DNA from: Willaertia magna
Lineage: Eukaryota; Heterolobosea; Eutetramitea; Acrasida; Naegleriidae
Length of the DNA stretch: 19,025 nucleotides
Direction of reading: 5' to 3'
Assembly (NCBI GenBank): GCA_902984215.1
Contig: CADWAF010000091.1
Location: 1-19,025 of the forward strand
In this document: positions 9,202-17,474 of the stretch, piece by piece
Layout: each line of letters opens with the position of its first letter
How positions within the stretch are numbered: position 1 is the first letter of the stretch
The notes under the pieces: model-generated
What the model was told of the DNA's origin: nothing
What the model saw: the letters and a program-made list of their open reading frames with translations, nothing else
The model's database searches: none
Made by a program: the position numbers and the translations under genes

Positions 9202-9352
9202 AGTTGATTCCCTTTCACAATGCTCATTGAACCTCCAATCTATTTTTTAACCATTTTTTACAACCAAAAAATTAAATAAAAATTAAAAAAAAATTTCACA
9301 TTTTCAAAAAAAAAAGAAACAAATAACCTTAAGCTAACTAACCTTGACAGTC

Positions 9353-12300
9353 ATGTCAACACAACCATCTATTGTTGCTGGAAATATCAACAACAATAAT
9401 TCCGTAACAACAACAACCAATAATAATAATAACAACAATACTAATGATATGAATAATAACAATAAGAATCTATCATCTCAACAAACATTAAATCCTAACG
9501 CTAAGCCATTTAATAATAATAAAAACAAATCATCATTTAATAACAATAATAGAAGGGAATATAAGAGTGGTTCTTCTTATCAACAATATAAAAACAATAA
9601 ACCATCATATCATCAAAATAATAATAATCCTACTACTTCAATTAATAGTAATCCATCTTCTTCAATTAGTAATAATAGTAATAATATCAATAACACTTCT
9701 GAACATGTTAGTAATAACAACTATAATAATAACAACACTAGTAAGCCTTTTAAAAAGCCTTATAAATCATCATATAATCAACAACAAGGTTTAAATAATA
9801 CTAACAATAATAATGAATCATTTAATAATAATAACAATAATAATAATGGCTATAATAATAGAAAGAATGGCTCAGGTTTTTATAAAAAGAAAGTTTATTC
9901 TTCTATTCCTCAACAACAAGAACAATCATCTTCTTTAACTAATAGCAATAATAATGAAAATACAAGTGTAGCAACTTCAACAACAAGTACTAATACTTCT
10001 TCTGATAATAATAATATGAATAATAAACCTAATACTTTTCATAAAAAACCTTATAGAGGAAATAATAATAAATATAAAGATGTTAATAATAATGGTAGCA
10101 ATAATAATATAGGAAATAATGATTCAACAACAACAAATAATAATAACAAATTTAATGGTAATAATAAATTTTATAAAAAACGTAATGATTTTAATAGTAA
10201 GAATGCAGTACCTTCATCAACAACAAATAATAATACCACCACTAGTACTGACAATACAACAACAACAACAACAGTTAGTAATAATAATGTTGAAAATAAA
10301 TCTAATCAACAACAAAGAAGTGGTAAATCAACTTCCTTCCAGAAAAAACATTCACATTCTCACCATCATCATCATGGACATCATCACCACAATACAAATA
10401 ATAATAACAATAGTCCAGTTAATAATAAAAATAAACAACAAGATGAAGATGAAGAAGATTTTTGGTCTTATTCCTATAATAGACAACAAAATTTACAACA
10501 AAATAATAGCGCATTTTCTTCTAAACGTAGAACAAATACAACAGCATTACAACAACAACAAGTATTAACAGAAGAAGAAATTAATAAATTATCATTAAAA
10601 GATAAATTAATTTATCAATTAAATCATAATTTATATGAATGTGTTATTTGTAATGATTTAATTAAAAATCATGAATCAACTTGGAATTGTAATGATTGTT
10701 ATCGTATATTTCATTTAGATTGTATAAAATTATGGGTTAAACAAAAATTAGAAAATGAACAATTAATTTATTGGAAATGTCCTGGATGTCAAACATCATT
10801 ATTAAAAGATATACCATTAGAATATAGATGTTTTTGTAATAAATTAGAAAATCCAAAATTTGAATTTGAATTAACACCTCATTCCTGTGGAGATATCTGC
10901 GGAAAGTTAAGGAAGAAGGATAATCCGAAATGTCCGCATATTTGTATGGAACGTTGTCATCCTGGACCTTGTGATGAATGCGAATTAGAGCGGGAAGAGG
11001 TTTGTTTTTGTGGCGGGAATGTTTTTAAAGTAAAGTGTGCTGATGAGAGATTTAAGGCTAATGGCATTTCATGTGGTGAAGTTTGTGAAAAATTATTGGA
11101 TTGTAAGAAACATTATTGTAAAGATATTTGTCATGAAGGAAAATGTAATGATTGTAAAGAATTAATTAATGCTATTTGTTATTGCGGTAAAGAACAATTA
11201 AATCAAGTTATTTGTTCAAAATTTAATGGAAATGAATTTATTGTAGAAAAGTTAAATCATACAACTGATAATAAGAATGATAATGAAGAGCAGGATGAAG
11301 AAGAATTAATTTATAGAACATATTGTTGTAATAATTATTGTAAAAAATTATTACCGTGTGGAGAACATTATTGTGATAAATTATGTCATTTAGGTAAATG
11401 TATTAAAAGTAAAAAAAGTGAATGGATAACTAATACAATGAATCCAAATGAAGAAGAAGAAGGAATTGATGAATATATTAAAAAGTTTGGATGTTATCAA
11501 CAATGTAGAAAAGAATTACAATGTGGACATTTTTGTAAGATGAAATGTCATCCAAAAGGTAAATGTATGAAATGTAATGAAAAGATTAAAGTATTTTGTA
11601 AATGTAAAAGAAGAAGTGATACAATTACATGTGGTGGATTAGTTCCTTATCAAGAAGTATTTTTAGAATGTGATAATGAATGTAAAAGAATTGCAAGAAT
11701 TAAACAATTGGCAGATGCTTTCCAATTGGATTATGAAAAACAAGAAGTACCTGAATTTAGTGAAGAATTAATTCAATTTGCACAAAGAAATATTCACTTA
11801 ATTGAACAATGGGAATTGGACTTTGATACTTTATTATTTAGTGGTGATTCTAGTAGTTCCTCTGGTATCACTACAAAACATTTCCCACCAATGAAGAAGG
11901 ATAAAAGATTAGTTTTACATGAATTAGCAGAACATTATAAATTAACAAGTGTTGCAGTTGATTTAGAACCTAATCGCTCAGTAATTGTTACTAAAACAAA
12001 TGCTTCTAGAAGACCTTTAATTTTATTAAGTGAAACTATAAAAGATCCACAAAAATTAAGAAAATTAAAAGAGAAATTAGCTGAAGAAGAATTAAAGAAT
12101 AGTAAGAATGCTAATAACGCTTCTACTTCCATTGGTAGTAGTTATATGAATGTTCCAAAGAAGAAATCTCAAGCTGAAATGTTAAGGGATTTTGAGAATT
12201 TAGAGGAAGAAGAGTTGGCTGCTAAAAAGAAGGAAGAAGAAGGACCAAAAGAAGATGAAGATGGTTTTACTTTAGTGAAATCTTGTATGGTGTTAGCCTC

Positions 12301-12772
12301 ACGTTCATTGATATTTAAGGAAAAGATTGATAATTTATATAAAAATAAGAAAAATAATGAGGAAATTAAAATATTGGTTGAAGATATTATTTCTTTTGAA
12401 ACATTTAAAGATATTATTGGTTATATGTATAGTAATTAGTAAGTAGATACTTTTTTTGTAATAATAGTCAATTATGTTTTGTAAAGTATTGAGATTGATG
12501 AAAATAATGTTATTTCTATTTATAAATTTGCAGACGATTATGAAATGAATGATTTAATGGATTTATGTTGTAATGCTTTATATTTTCTTTTAACAAAAAA
12601 TAATATTTTAAATCTTTACAACCAAACAAAAGAGTATAATTTACAAAAATTAAATGATAAAATTATAAAATTTATTAAAGATAACCACGAAGTTATATCT
12701 GATACAAAAGAAATTGAAGAATTGATTTTGAAAAATGAAACACAAAATGTTGTCTCCACACAAAACATTTAA
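9353..12772 (+). CDS. NF-X1-type RING/R3H zinc-finger protein fused to a truncated BTB domain
   Basis: Exons 9353-12438 and 12487-12772 encode about 1123 residues. The ATG at 9353 is used because the frame upstream offers only TTG. Residues 1-400 are Asn-rich low complexity with Gln, Ser/Thr and a His run. A RING-CH-like finger begins at Cys430 (CVICNDL, HLDCIKLW, WKCPGC). NF-X1 fingers then repeat about residues 510-760 (CPHICMERCHPGPCDEC, CKDICHEGKC, CDKLCHLGKC, CGHFCKMKCHPKGKCMKC). An R3H-like nucleic-acid-binding domain lies near 835-905 (HFPPMKKDKRLVLHELAEHY). This order matches NF-X1/NFXL1/yeast FAP1 proteins, which act as nuclear E3 ligases or regulators. After EDEDGFTLVKS the protein runs into CMVLASRSLIFKEKI at residue 977, the core of a BTB domain, continuing across the intron to YIEIDENNVISIYKFADDYEM and a BACK-like helix region. 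The first BTB strand and the usual His-Lys are missing. The fusion looks recent or non-canonical. Confidence 0.85.
9395..10445 (+). repeat. AAT/AAC trinucleotide-rich coding low-complexity tract
   Basis: Dense AAT/AAC codon runs, with shorter CAA (Gln), ACA (Thr) and CAT/CAC (His) runs, encode the Asn-rich head of the NF-X1-like protein. The mix of AAT and AAC codons shows the runs are not one pure microsatellite. The His cluster lies at about 10353-10392. The tract is in frame throughout and contains no stop. Confidence 0.9.
12439..12486 (+). other. Spliceosomal intron in the NF-X1/BTB gene (48 nt)
   Basis: Donor GTAAGTAG begins at 12439, inside an apparent TAG stop, and acceptor GTAAAG ends at 12486. 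Splicing rebuilds codon TAT from TA plus T and gives YMYSNYIEIDENNVISIY, a normal BTB sequence. This explains why the frame seems to end at 12439 and why a separate open frame appears at 12545. Confidence 0.93.
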
Positions 12773-12880
12773 CTCAGCATTTCTCTTTTGTTTCTTACTT
12801 CTGGACAATCCCTGTGACTCCTATTGTGAAATTGTAATAAAATTTACAATATAATAGCTTTCTGTTCTTACTGCTCTGTA

Positions 12881-12943
12881 TTAAGGCTCACCATTAGCAA
12901 TATTACAAGAAATGAAAAATTTAAATTAAGGCTCGCCTTTGGC
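12881..12943 (+). repeat. Imperfect 18-bp direct repeat upstream of the first RCC1 gene
   Basis: TTAAGGCTCACCATTAGC (12881-12898) recurs as TTAAGGCTCGCCTTTGGC (12926-12943), 15 of 18 matching, starts 45 bases apart. Both copies are GC-richer than the surrounding spacer. They could be an upstream control element or the trace of a small duplication. The rest of the 12773-13001 spacer shows nothing recognisable. Confidence 0.4.
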
Positions 12944-13001
12944 CATGGAGTTAAAGAGACCTCAGTGCTGTAGTTTTATTTGCAAACGTCAAATCAAAAA
13001 A

Positions 13002-14045
13002 ATGCAACAACACTTGCAATTAAATTCGGACACATTCCAACAAGAAGATATCAATAAATTAATAGAAACTATTAAAATTAAACAAATATCTTGTGGTTAT
13101 TATCACATTATGTTATTAGATCAAAATAATAATATTTACACATGTGGTAGAAATTCAGATGGACAATTAGGATTAGGTCACAATAATTATAAAAGTAGTT
13201 TTGAAAAAGTAAATTTATTTAATAATTCAGTTAAATTAATTGCAACAGGTGGGTATAGTTCAATGGTTGTTACTTTAGATAATAAAATTTACGGAACTGG
13301 TTCAATTCTATATAGTAGTTTAAAAAATACAGATTTACGATCGACCTTTAGAGAAATTAAATTACAAAAAGAAGAAGAGAATAATAAAGAATTTAAAAAT
13401 TTAAAATGTGGAGGTGAATTTGCGATTTTAATGAATAATAAAAGTGAATTATTTGGTTGCGGTCATTATAGTTCTTTCCAACTTGGCGAACAAGTAAAAG
13501 AAATGGAATTTGGTTTTGTAAAATTAAATTTAAATTTAAATGTTAAAAATTTTTTTTGTGGATATTTATTTTCTTTAATTTTAACAAAAGAAGGTGACGT
13601 TTATTGTAGTGGAGCAAGTAATTATAGCTCGAATACTTTTAAAAATTATACCAAATTGGATTTAACTTTTAAATGTAAAGAAATTGGAGCTATTTACAAT
13701 GATTTTTATTTATTGAGCCAAAATAATGAATTATATTTTCGTAAAAAAAAATTAAATTTTACAAAACCAATTAAAAAATTAACTTTAGGATTAAGTTCTG
13801 CTTTATATTTATTAACTGAAGAAAATGAAATTTATAAAGTGAGGGGAGAAAACATTTCCAAATTTGACGAATTCACATTTAATTTAAAACATTTATATAT
13901 TTATCCAGCGTATGAGGTTGTAGCTTTTTTAAATTCTGATTTTAATATAGATGAAGAGGAAGAAAGTAAAGAAGTTGTGAGAATGAAAAGATTATTATTT
14001 AATAATGTTCTTTTGGGTGATTTAGAATTAAAAATATACATTTAA
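13002..14045 (+). CDS. RCC1-repeat protein, copy A of a tandem array
   Basis: This 347-residue RCC1-like beta-propeller protein is the first of three tandem paralogues. The start at 13002 (MQQHLQLNSDTF) is chosen because the paralogues begin with the same A-rich stretch and MQ. An in-frame ATG at 12945 would add 19 residues with no counterpart in the others. The clearest repeat is ISCGYYHIMLLDQNNNIYTC with G-R-N-S-D-G-Q-L-G-L-G-H. Weaker repeats follow with spacing near 50 (KLIATGGYSSMVVTLDNKIY, LKCGGEFAILMNNKSELFGC, FFCGYLFSLILTKEGDVYCS). The propeller seems to end near residue 320, then an acidic EEEESKEVVRMKRLL linker. The last residues GDLELKIYI look like the first strand of a BTB domain, but TAA follows at once. 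RCC1-BTB architecture is common, so this copy appears to have lost its BTB part. Substrate and partner are unknown; guanine-exchange activity should not be assumed. Confidence 0.85.
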   Translation: MQQHLQLNSDTFQQEDINKLIETIKIKQISCGYYHIMLLDQNNNIYTCGRNSDGQLGLGHNNYKSSFEKVNLFNNSVKLIATGGYSSMVVTLDNKIYGTGSILYSSLKNTDLRSTFREIKLQKEEENNKEFKNLKCGGEFAILMNNKSELFGCGHYSSFQLGEQVKEMEFGFVKLNLNLNVKNFFCGYLFSLILTKEGDVYCSGASNYSSNTFKNYTKLDLTFKCKEIGAIYNDFYLLSQNNELYFRKKKLNFTKPIKKLTLGLSSALYLLTEENEIYKVRGENISKFDEFTFNLKHLYIYPAYEVVAFLNSDFNIDEEEESKEVVRMKRLLFNNVLLGDLELKIYI

Positions 14046-14178
14046 TTGTTTGTAAGTAATATTTATAACAGTTTTACATAAAGTTATTGAACAATACAAA
14101 AATAATATTTATATCACAAAAAGGGTTGTAATTATTAATTTTTATTAAAATAATAAAGTAAAATAATAAAGTTATTCG

Positions 14179-14412
14179 TTATTTTTCCTTACTTTCTTCC
14201 TCAATATTAAAATTTGAATTTATAATAAAAACAATCCTCCTTCGAATAATATTAAAATAAGAATATTTCCAAATTATTTTGGCCACGCAGTAAAAGGCAT
14301 TAAAATTATTTTGACTATCAAGTTGTTACAGCACCTAAAGAAGAAAATTAAAGCATCTTTTAACTTTATAAATATAGAAAGCATTTAATAACCACAACTT
14401 CTTATATCTTTT
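14179..14412 (-). pseudogene. Inverted, decayed RCC1-array relic
   Basis: The 427-base spacer between RCC1 copies A and B has no intact gene, but its minus strand holds RCC1-like pieces. A frame open from about 14325 ends with IVFIINSNFNIEEESKEK then TAA at 14179-14181. This matches the end of the live copies (IVFLNSNFDLDEEESKEV). Upstream in the same direction, 14412-14386 reads KDIRSCGY then stop, matching the KQISCGYYH repeat. LDSQNN between them recalls LLDQNNN. The parts sit far closer together than in an intact gene, so most of the propeller is deleted. It lies in inverted orientation to the array. Identity was judged by eye, so boundaries are approximate. The rest of the spacer is plain AT-rich sequence. 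Confidence 0.6.
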
Positions 14413-14472
14413 AACTAAATAATTTTAATTAAAAATTTTGTAAAAGTAGATTTATGGTTTAAAAATAAAAAA

Positions 14473-15519
14473 ATGCAGCAATTTATGGTGCAGCGGTTAA
14501 ACACAGAAGAGTTCCGACAAGAAGATATCAATAAATTTATTGAAACTATAAAAATTAGACAAATATCTTGTGGTTATTATCACATTATATTATTAGATCA
14601 AAATAATAATATTTACACATGCGGTAGAAATTCAGATGGACAATTAGGATTAGGTCACAAAAATAATTTAAACAATTTCGAGAAAGTGTGTTTATTTGAT
14701 AATTCAGTTAAATTAATTGCTGCTGGTGGCTATTGTTCAATGGTTGTCACTTTAGATAATAAAATTTACGGAACTGGTTCAATTCTGTCAAGTTACCTGA
14801 CAAACAATGTATTGCTAGCCTTTAAAGAAATTAAATTAATTAATGAAAAAGAAGATAATAATGATTTTAAGAAAATTAAATGTGGAGGGGGATTTGCAAT
14901 TTTAATGAATAATAAAAATGAATTATTTGGTTGTGGCAGTAATCATAATAATCAACTTGGCGAACCAATTAAAGGAATGGAATCAAATGTTGTAAAATTA
15001 AAGTTACCTACAAATTTAAATGTTAAAGAATTTCATTGTGGATATTTATTTTCTTTATTGTTAACTCAAAATGGTGAAGTTTATTTTGGTGGAACATGTA
15101 GTTATAAATCAAATGCTGTTACAACATTTACAAAATTAGATTTAAATTTTAAATGTAAAGAAATTGGAGGTGTTTTTTCTAACTTTTATTTATTAAGCTA
15201 TAATAATGAATTATATTTTAATGAAACAAAATTAAATTTTACAAAACCAATTAAAAGATTAACTTTTGGATTAGGTCCATTATTATATTTATTAACTGAT
15301 GAAAATGAAATTTATAAAGTGGAGAGAGAAAAAATAACGAAATTTAATGAATTTACATTTTATTTAAAACATTTATATATTTATCCTGCGTATGGTATGA
15401 TTGTTTTTTTAAATTCTAATTTTGATTTAGATGAGGAAGAAAGTAAAGAAGTTATAAGAATGAAACATTTATTATTAAATAATGTTATTTTAAGTGATAT
15501 CGAATTAAAAGTACAGTAA
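14473..15519 (+). CDS. RCC1-repeat protein, copy B of a tandem array
   Basis: This 348-residue paralogue of copies A and C is collinear from REDINKFIETI-like residues (here FRQEDINKFIETIKIRQISC) to the end. Its ATG at 14473 follows an A-run. RCC1 repeat cores are visible as CGYYHIILLDQNNNIYTCGR, GGYCSMVVTLDNKIYGTG, CGGGFAILMNNKNELFGC, CGYLFSLLLTQNGEVYFG and LLSYNNELYFN, suggesting six propeller blades. It ends EEESKEVIRMKHLLLNNVIL then SDIELKVQ and TAA, again stopping within an apparent first BTB strand. It diverges most from A and C around residues 105-130 and in the third blade region. The stop is followed by ACATTTAATTGTT, a box also seen after copy A, so the truncation probably predates at least that duplication. 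Confidence 0.86.
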   Translation: MQQFMVQRLNTEEFRQEDINKFIETIKIRQISCGYYHIILLDQNNNIYTCGRNSDGQLGLGHKNNLNNFEKVCLFDNSVKLIAAGGYCSMVVTLDNKIYGTGSILSSYLTNNVLLAFKEIKLINEKEDNNDFKKIKCGGGFAILMNNKNELFGCGSNHNNQLGEPIKGMESNVVKLKLPTNLNVKEFHCGYLFSLLLTQNGEVYFGGTCSYKSNAVTTFTKLDLNFKCKEIGGVFSNFYLLSYNNELYFNETKLNFTKPIKRLTFGLGPLLYLLTDENEIYKVEREKITKFNEFTFYLKHLYIYPAYGMIVFLNSNFDLDEEESKEVIRMKHLLLNNVILSDIELKVQ

Positions 15520-15617
15520 CACATTTAATTGTTGATGGCTGCATTATTTTACAGTTTAGATTTGTTAACAATATTGTAAATAGTTTTATAATAATGAATG
15601 GTAATCAACAAACATAC

Positions 15618-16090
15618 TTATTGATTTTCATCTACTTCCTCTCGATTTTCTGTGCCTCCTTTGGTATTTCTATATTTATATCTTCTTGTCAATTAAAAAA
15701 AACACGGAGCTACAAACATTAATAACGCAAATAAAGAAAATTCAATTACTTGTTTGTAAATATATTAGGTGTTCTAATTAATGCTACAATTACAACCACA
15801 ATATTACCCATACTAACTATTAATAAATAATAAGCTTGCATTAATGATTTCTAAATATTATTATACAAAATATTGTAAATTACATTTTGTAAACTTACCA
15901 TTTCCTTTGACTCTTGTGAATAAGCAAACTCCAAACCTGACAGACTAAAATCTTTAATCTTTAAATTTTTTGGAAAATTTAATTTCGTTAAATGATTCTT
16001 CATCAAAATCGTTGTTGTTTTTTCATTCAACTGTGAAATGCAATAAAATAATGCGGAAATATCCACAACCAATATCTTTAACTAAAAGTA
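15618..16090 (-). pseudogene. Mosaic relic: RCC1 fragment joined to POT/SLC15 peptide transporter C-terminus
   Basis: On the minus strand, 16072-15899 encodes a frame ending FSLSGLEFAYSQESKEM. Removing a 48-nt GT-AG intron (15898-15851) continues it as KSLMQAYYLLIVSMGNIVVV and IVALI. This is the conserved penultimate part of proton-coupled oligopeptide transporters (human PEPT1 has GLEFSYSQAPSNMKSVLQAGW, then WLLTVAVGNIIVLIVA). A stop then follows at KTNK-type sequence near 15745. A shifted frame supplies the last helix, IEFSLFALLMFVAPCFF, another stop, and RRYKYRNTKGGTENREEV ending with TAA at 15618-15620. One frameshift and two internal stops mark it as dead. Only about 110 of 500-700 transporter residues remain. 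Just upstream, about 16090-16043 reads VKDIGCGYFRIILLH in another frame, close to the RCC1 repeat KQISCGYYHIILLD. The junction lies near 15960. Confidence 0.7.
15851..15898 (-). other. Relic intron within the transporter pseudogene (48 nt)
   Basis: Donor GTAAGTTTAC at 15898 and acceptor ATATTTAG at 15851 flank a phase-0 junction between SKEM and KSLMQ. The join recreates the family motif S-x-x-M-K-S. Intact splice sites in a pseudogene suggest it arose as a genomic, not retroprocessed, copy. Confidence 0.75.
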
Positions 16091-16184
16091 GAAATTTAAA
16101 GTGAACAATAATATTTAATTGTTAGTAGATAATTAAACGCTGATTTTTTTCTAACGTCAAAGATTTTTACAAAAAGTGCAAAAA

Positions 16185-17237
16185 ATGCAGCAACAGCTTA
16201 TTGCTAAACAATTAAACTCACAAGATGAGTTCCGACAAGAAGATATCAATAAATTTATAGAAACCATTAAAATTAAACAAATATCTTGTGGTTATTATCA
16301 CATTATTTTATTAGATCAAAATAATAATATTTATACATGCGGTAAAAATTCAAATGGCCAATTAGGATTAGGTCACAAAAATTATAAATGTAGTTTTGAA
16401 AAAGTAAATTTATTTAATAATTCAGTTAAATTAATTGCTGCTGGTGGCTATTGTTCAATGGTTGTCACTTTAGATAATAAAATTTATGTAACTGGTTCTA
16501 TTCTGTCAAGTAACTTAACAAATAAAGATTTACAATTAACTTTTAGAGAAATTAAATTACAAAAAGAAGAAGAAGAGAATAAAGAATTTAAGAAAATGAA
16601 ATGTGGAGGGGGATTTGCGATTTTAATGAATAATAAAAGTGAATTATTTGGTTGTGGAAATAATAATAATAATCAGCTTGGTGAACCAATTACAGGAATG
16701 GAAACAAGTATTGTAAAATTAAAGTTACCCACAAATTTAAATGTTAAAGAATTTCATTGTGGACATTTATTTTCTTTATTGTTAACTCAAAATGGTGAAG
16801 TTCATTGTAGTGGAGCAAGTAACAATAAATCAAATACTTTTACAACATTTACAAAATTAGATTTGGATTTTAAATGTAAAGAAATTGGAGCTGTTTTTGA
16901 TAACTTTTATTTATTGAGCTATAATAATGAATTATATTTTAATGAAAAAAAATTAAATTTTACAAAACCAATCAAAAAATTAACTTTAGGATTAGGTTCA
17001 TTTTTGTATTTATTAACTGATGAAAATGAAATTTTTAAAGTGGAGGGAGAAAAAATTTCCAAATTTAATGAATTTGCATGTAATTTAAAACATTTATATA
17101 TTTATCCAGCGTATAGTGTGATTGTTTTTTTAAATTCTGATTATATTTTGGATGAAGAAGAAAGTAAAGAAGTTACAAGAATGAAACAATTATTATTAAA
17201 TAATGTTTTTTTAAGTGATATTGAAATACATTGTTAA
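16185..17237 (+). CDS. RCC1-repeat protein, copy C of a tandem array
   Basis: This third paralogue has 350 residues from the ATG at 16185 (MQQQLIAKQLNSQDEF); a GTG three codons upstream is not used. Blade cores are KQISCGYYHIILLDQNNN, GGYCSMVVTLDNKIYVTG, CGGGFAILMNNKSELFGC, CGHLFSLLLTQNGEVHCS and LLSYNNELYFNEKK. It shares LQLTFREIKLQKEEE with copy A and PTNLNVKEFHCG with copy B, so it looks like a mosaic of the two or retains ancestral states. It ends RMKQLLLNNVFLSDIEIHC then TAA, once more at the first strand of a putative BTB. The upstream spacer carries the inverted mosaic relic. The downstream 117 bases before the LINE tail hold nothing recognisable. Confidence 0.86.
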   Translation: MQQQLIAKQLNSQDEFRQEDINKFIETIKIKQISCGYYHIILLDQNNNIYTCGKNSNGQLGLGHKNYKCSFEKVNLFNNSVKLIAAGGYCSMVVTLDNKIYVTGSILSSNLTNKDLQLTFREIKLQKEEEENKEFKKMKCGGGFAILMNNKSELFGCGNNNNNQLGEPITGMETSIVKLKLPTNLNVKEFHCGHLFSLLLTQNGEVHCSGASNNKSNTFTTFTKLDLDFKCKEIGAVFDNFYLLSYNNELYFNEKKLNFTKPIKKLTLGLGSFLYLLTDENEIFKVEGEKISKFNEFACNLKHLYIYPAYSVIVFLNSDYILDEEESKEVTRMKQLLLNNVFLSDIEIHC

Positions 17238-17354
17238 GATATTCATTGTAGAAAGTAATTTAAAATAATTACTAATTAATTATATATTTTACACAACGCT
17301 TAACAACTCTGGTTTTATAGTACATATTGTTTTTATACATATATAATAAACAAT

Positions 17355-17385
17355 AAGTTTTAAAGTTTTAAAGTTTTAAAGTTTA
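17355..17385 (-). repeat. Tandem 8-bp repeat tail at the LINE 3' end
   Basis: On the plus strand the unit AAGTTTTA occurs three times in full plus seven bases (17355-17385); in element sense the unit is TAAAACTT. It sits where a LINE poly(A) or simple-repeat tail is expected. Short tandem 3' tails are known for CR1-like and eel UnaL2-type LINEs. Confidence 0.7.
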
Positions 17386-17403
17386 TTAATCACTGACTAT
17401 TTT

Positions 17404-17421
17404 CTAAGGTCTGTCCCTTAG
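17404..17421 (-). ncRNA. Terminal 3' hairpin of the LINE transcript
   Basis: In element sense the stem CTAAGG pairs with CCTTAG around a six-base loop GACAGA. It lies 18 bases before the 8-bp tail. Its place matches the 3' stem-loop that stringent-type LINE reverse transcriptases recognise. Function is inferred from position. Confidence 0.5.
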
Positions 17422-17441
17422 AACCGTGCCAGCTTTGAATT

Positions 17442-17456
17442 ACTCCCGAACGGAGT
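17442..17456 (-). ncRNA. Short GC-rich hairpin over the LINE stop codon
   Basis: In element sense ACTCC and GGAGT pair around loop GTTCG, ending inside the TAA stop of the RNase H frame. It is one of three stem-loops in this 94-base stretch and is much GC-richer than the surrounding DNA. Confidence 0.4.
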
Positions 17457-17474
17457 GAGGGATGTTTAATGGAG

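Noticed and set aside
9344..9352. TTG start for the NF-X1-like gene
   Set aside because: An ATG lies three codons downstream at 9353; eukaryotic initiation at TTG is not expected.
10353..10392. His-rich run suggesting an affinity tag or vector sequence
   Set aside because: It uses mixed CAT/CAC codons inside a natural low-complexity tract with Ser and Gly interruptions, and no vector sequence is nearby.
9567..10568. Overlapping open frames rich in Ile or Leu in the Asn-rich region
   Set aside because: They are frame-shifted readings of AAT/CAA repeats, with no features of their own.
12545..12772. Apparent separate 75-residue gene beginning MNDLMDLCCNAL
   Set aside because: It is in frame with the second exon starting at 12487; splicing out 12439-12486 makes it the C-terminus of the NF-X1/BTB protein.
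12939..13001. Longer N-terminus for RCC1 copy A
   Set aside because: The extra residues begin at TTG or at ATG 12945 and have no counterpart in copies B and C, which start at the position equivalent to 13002.
17355..17385. CRISPR-like repeats
   Set aside because: The 8-bp units are contiguous with no spacers, in a eukaryotic window at a LINE 3' end.
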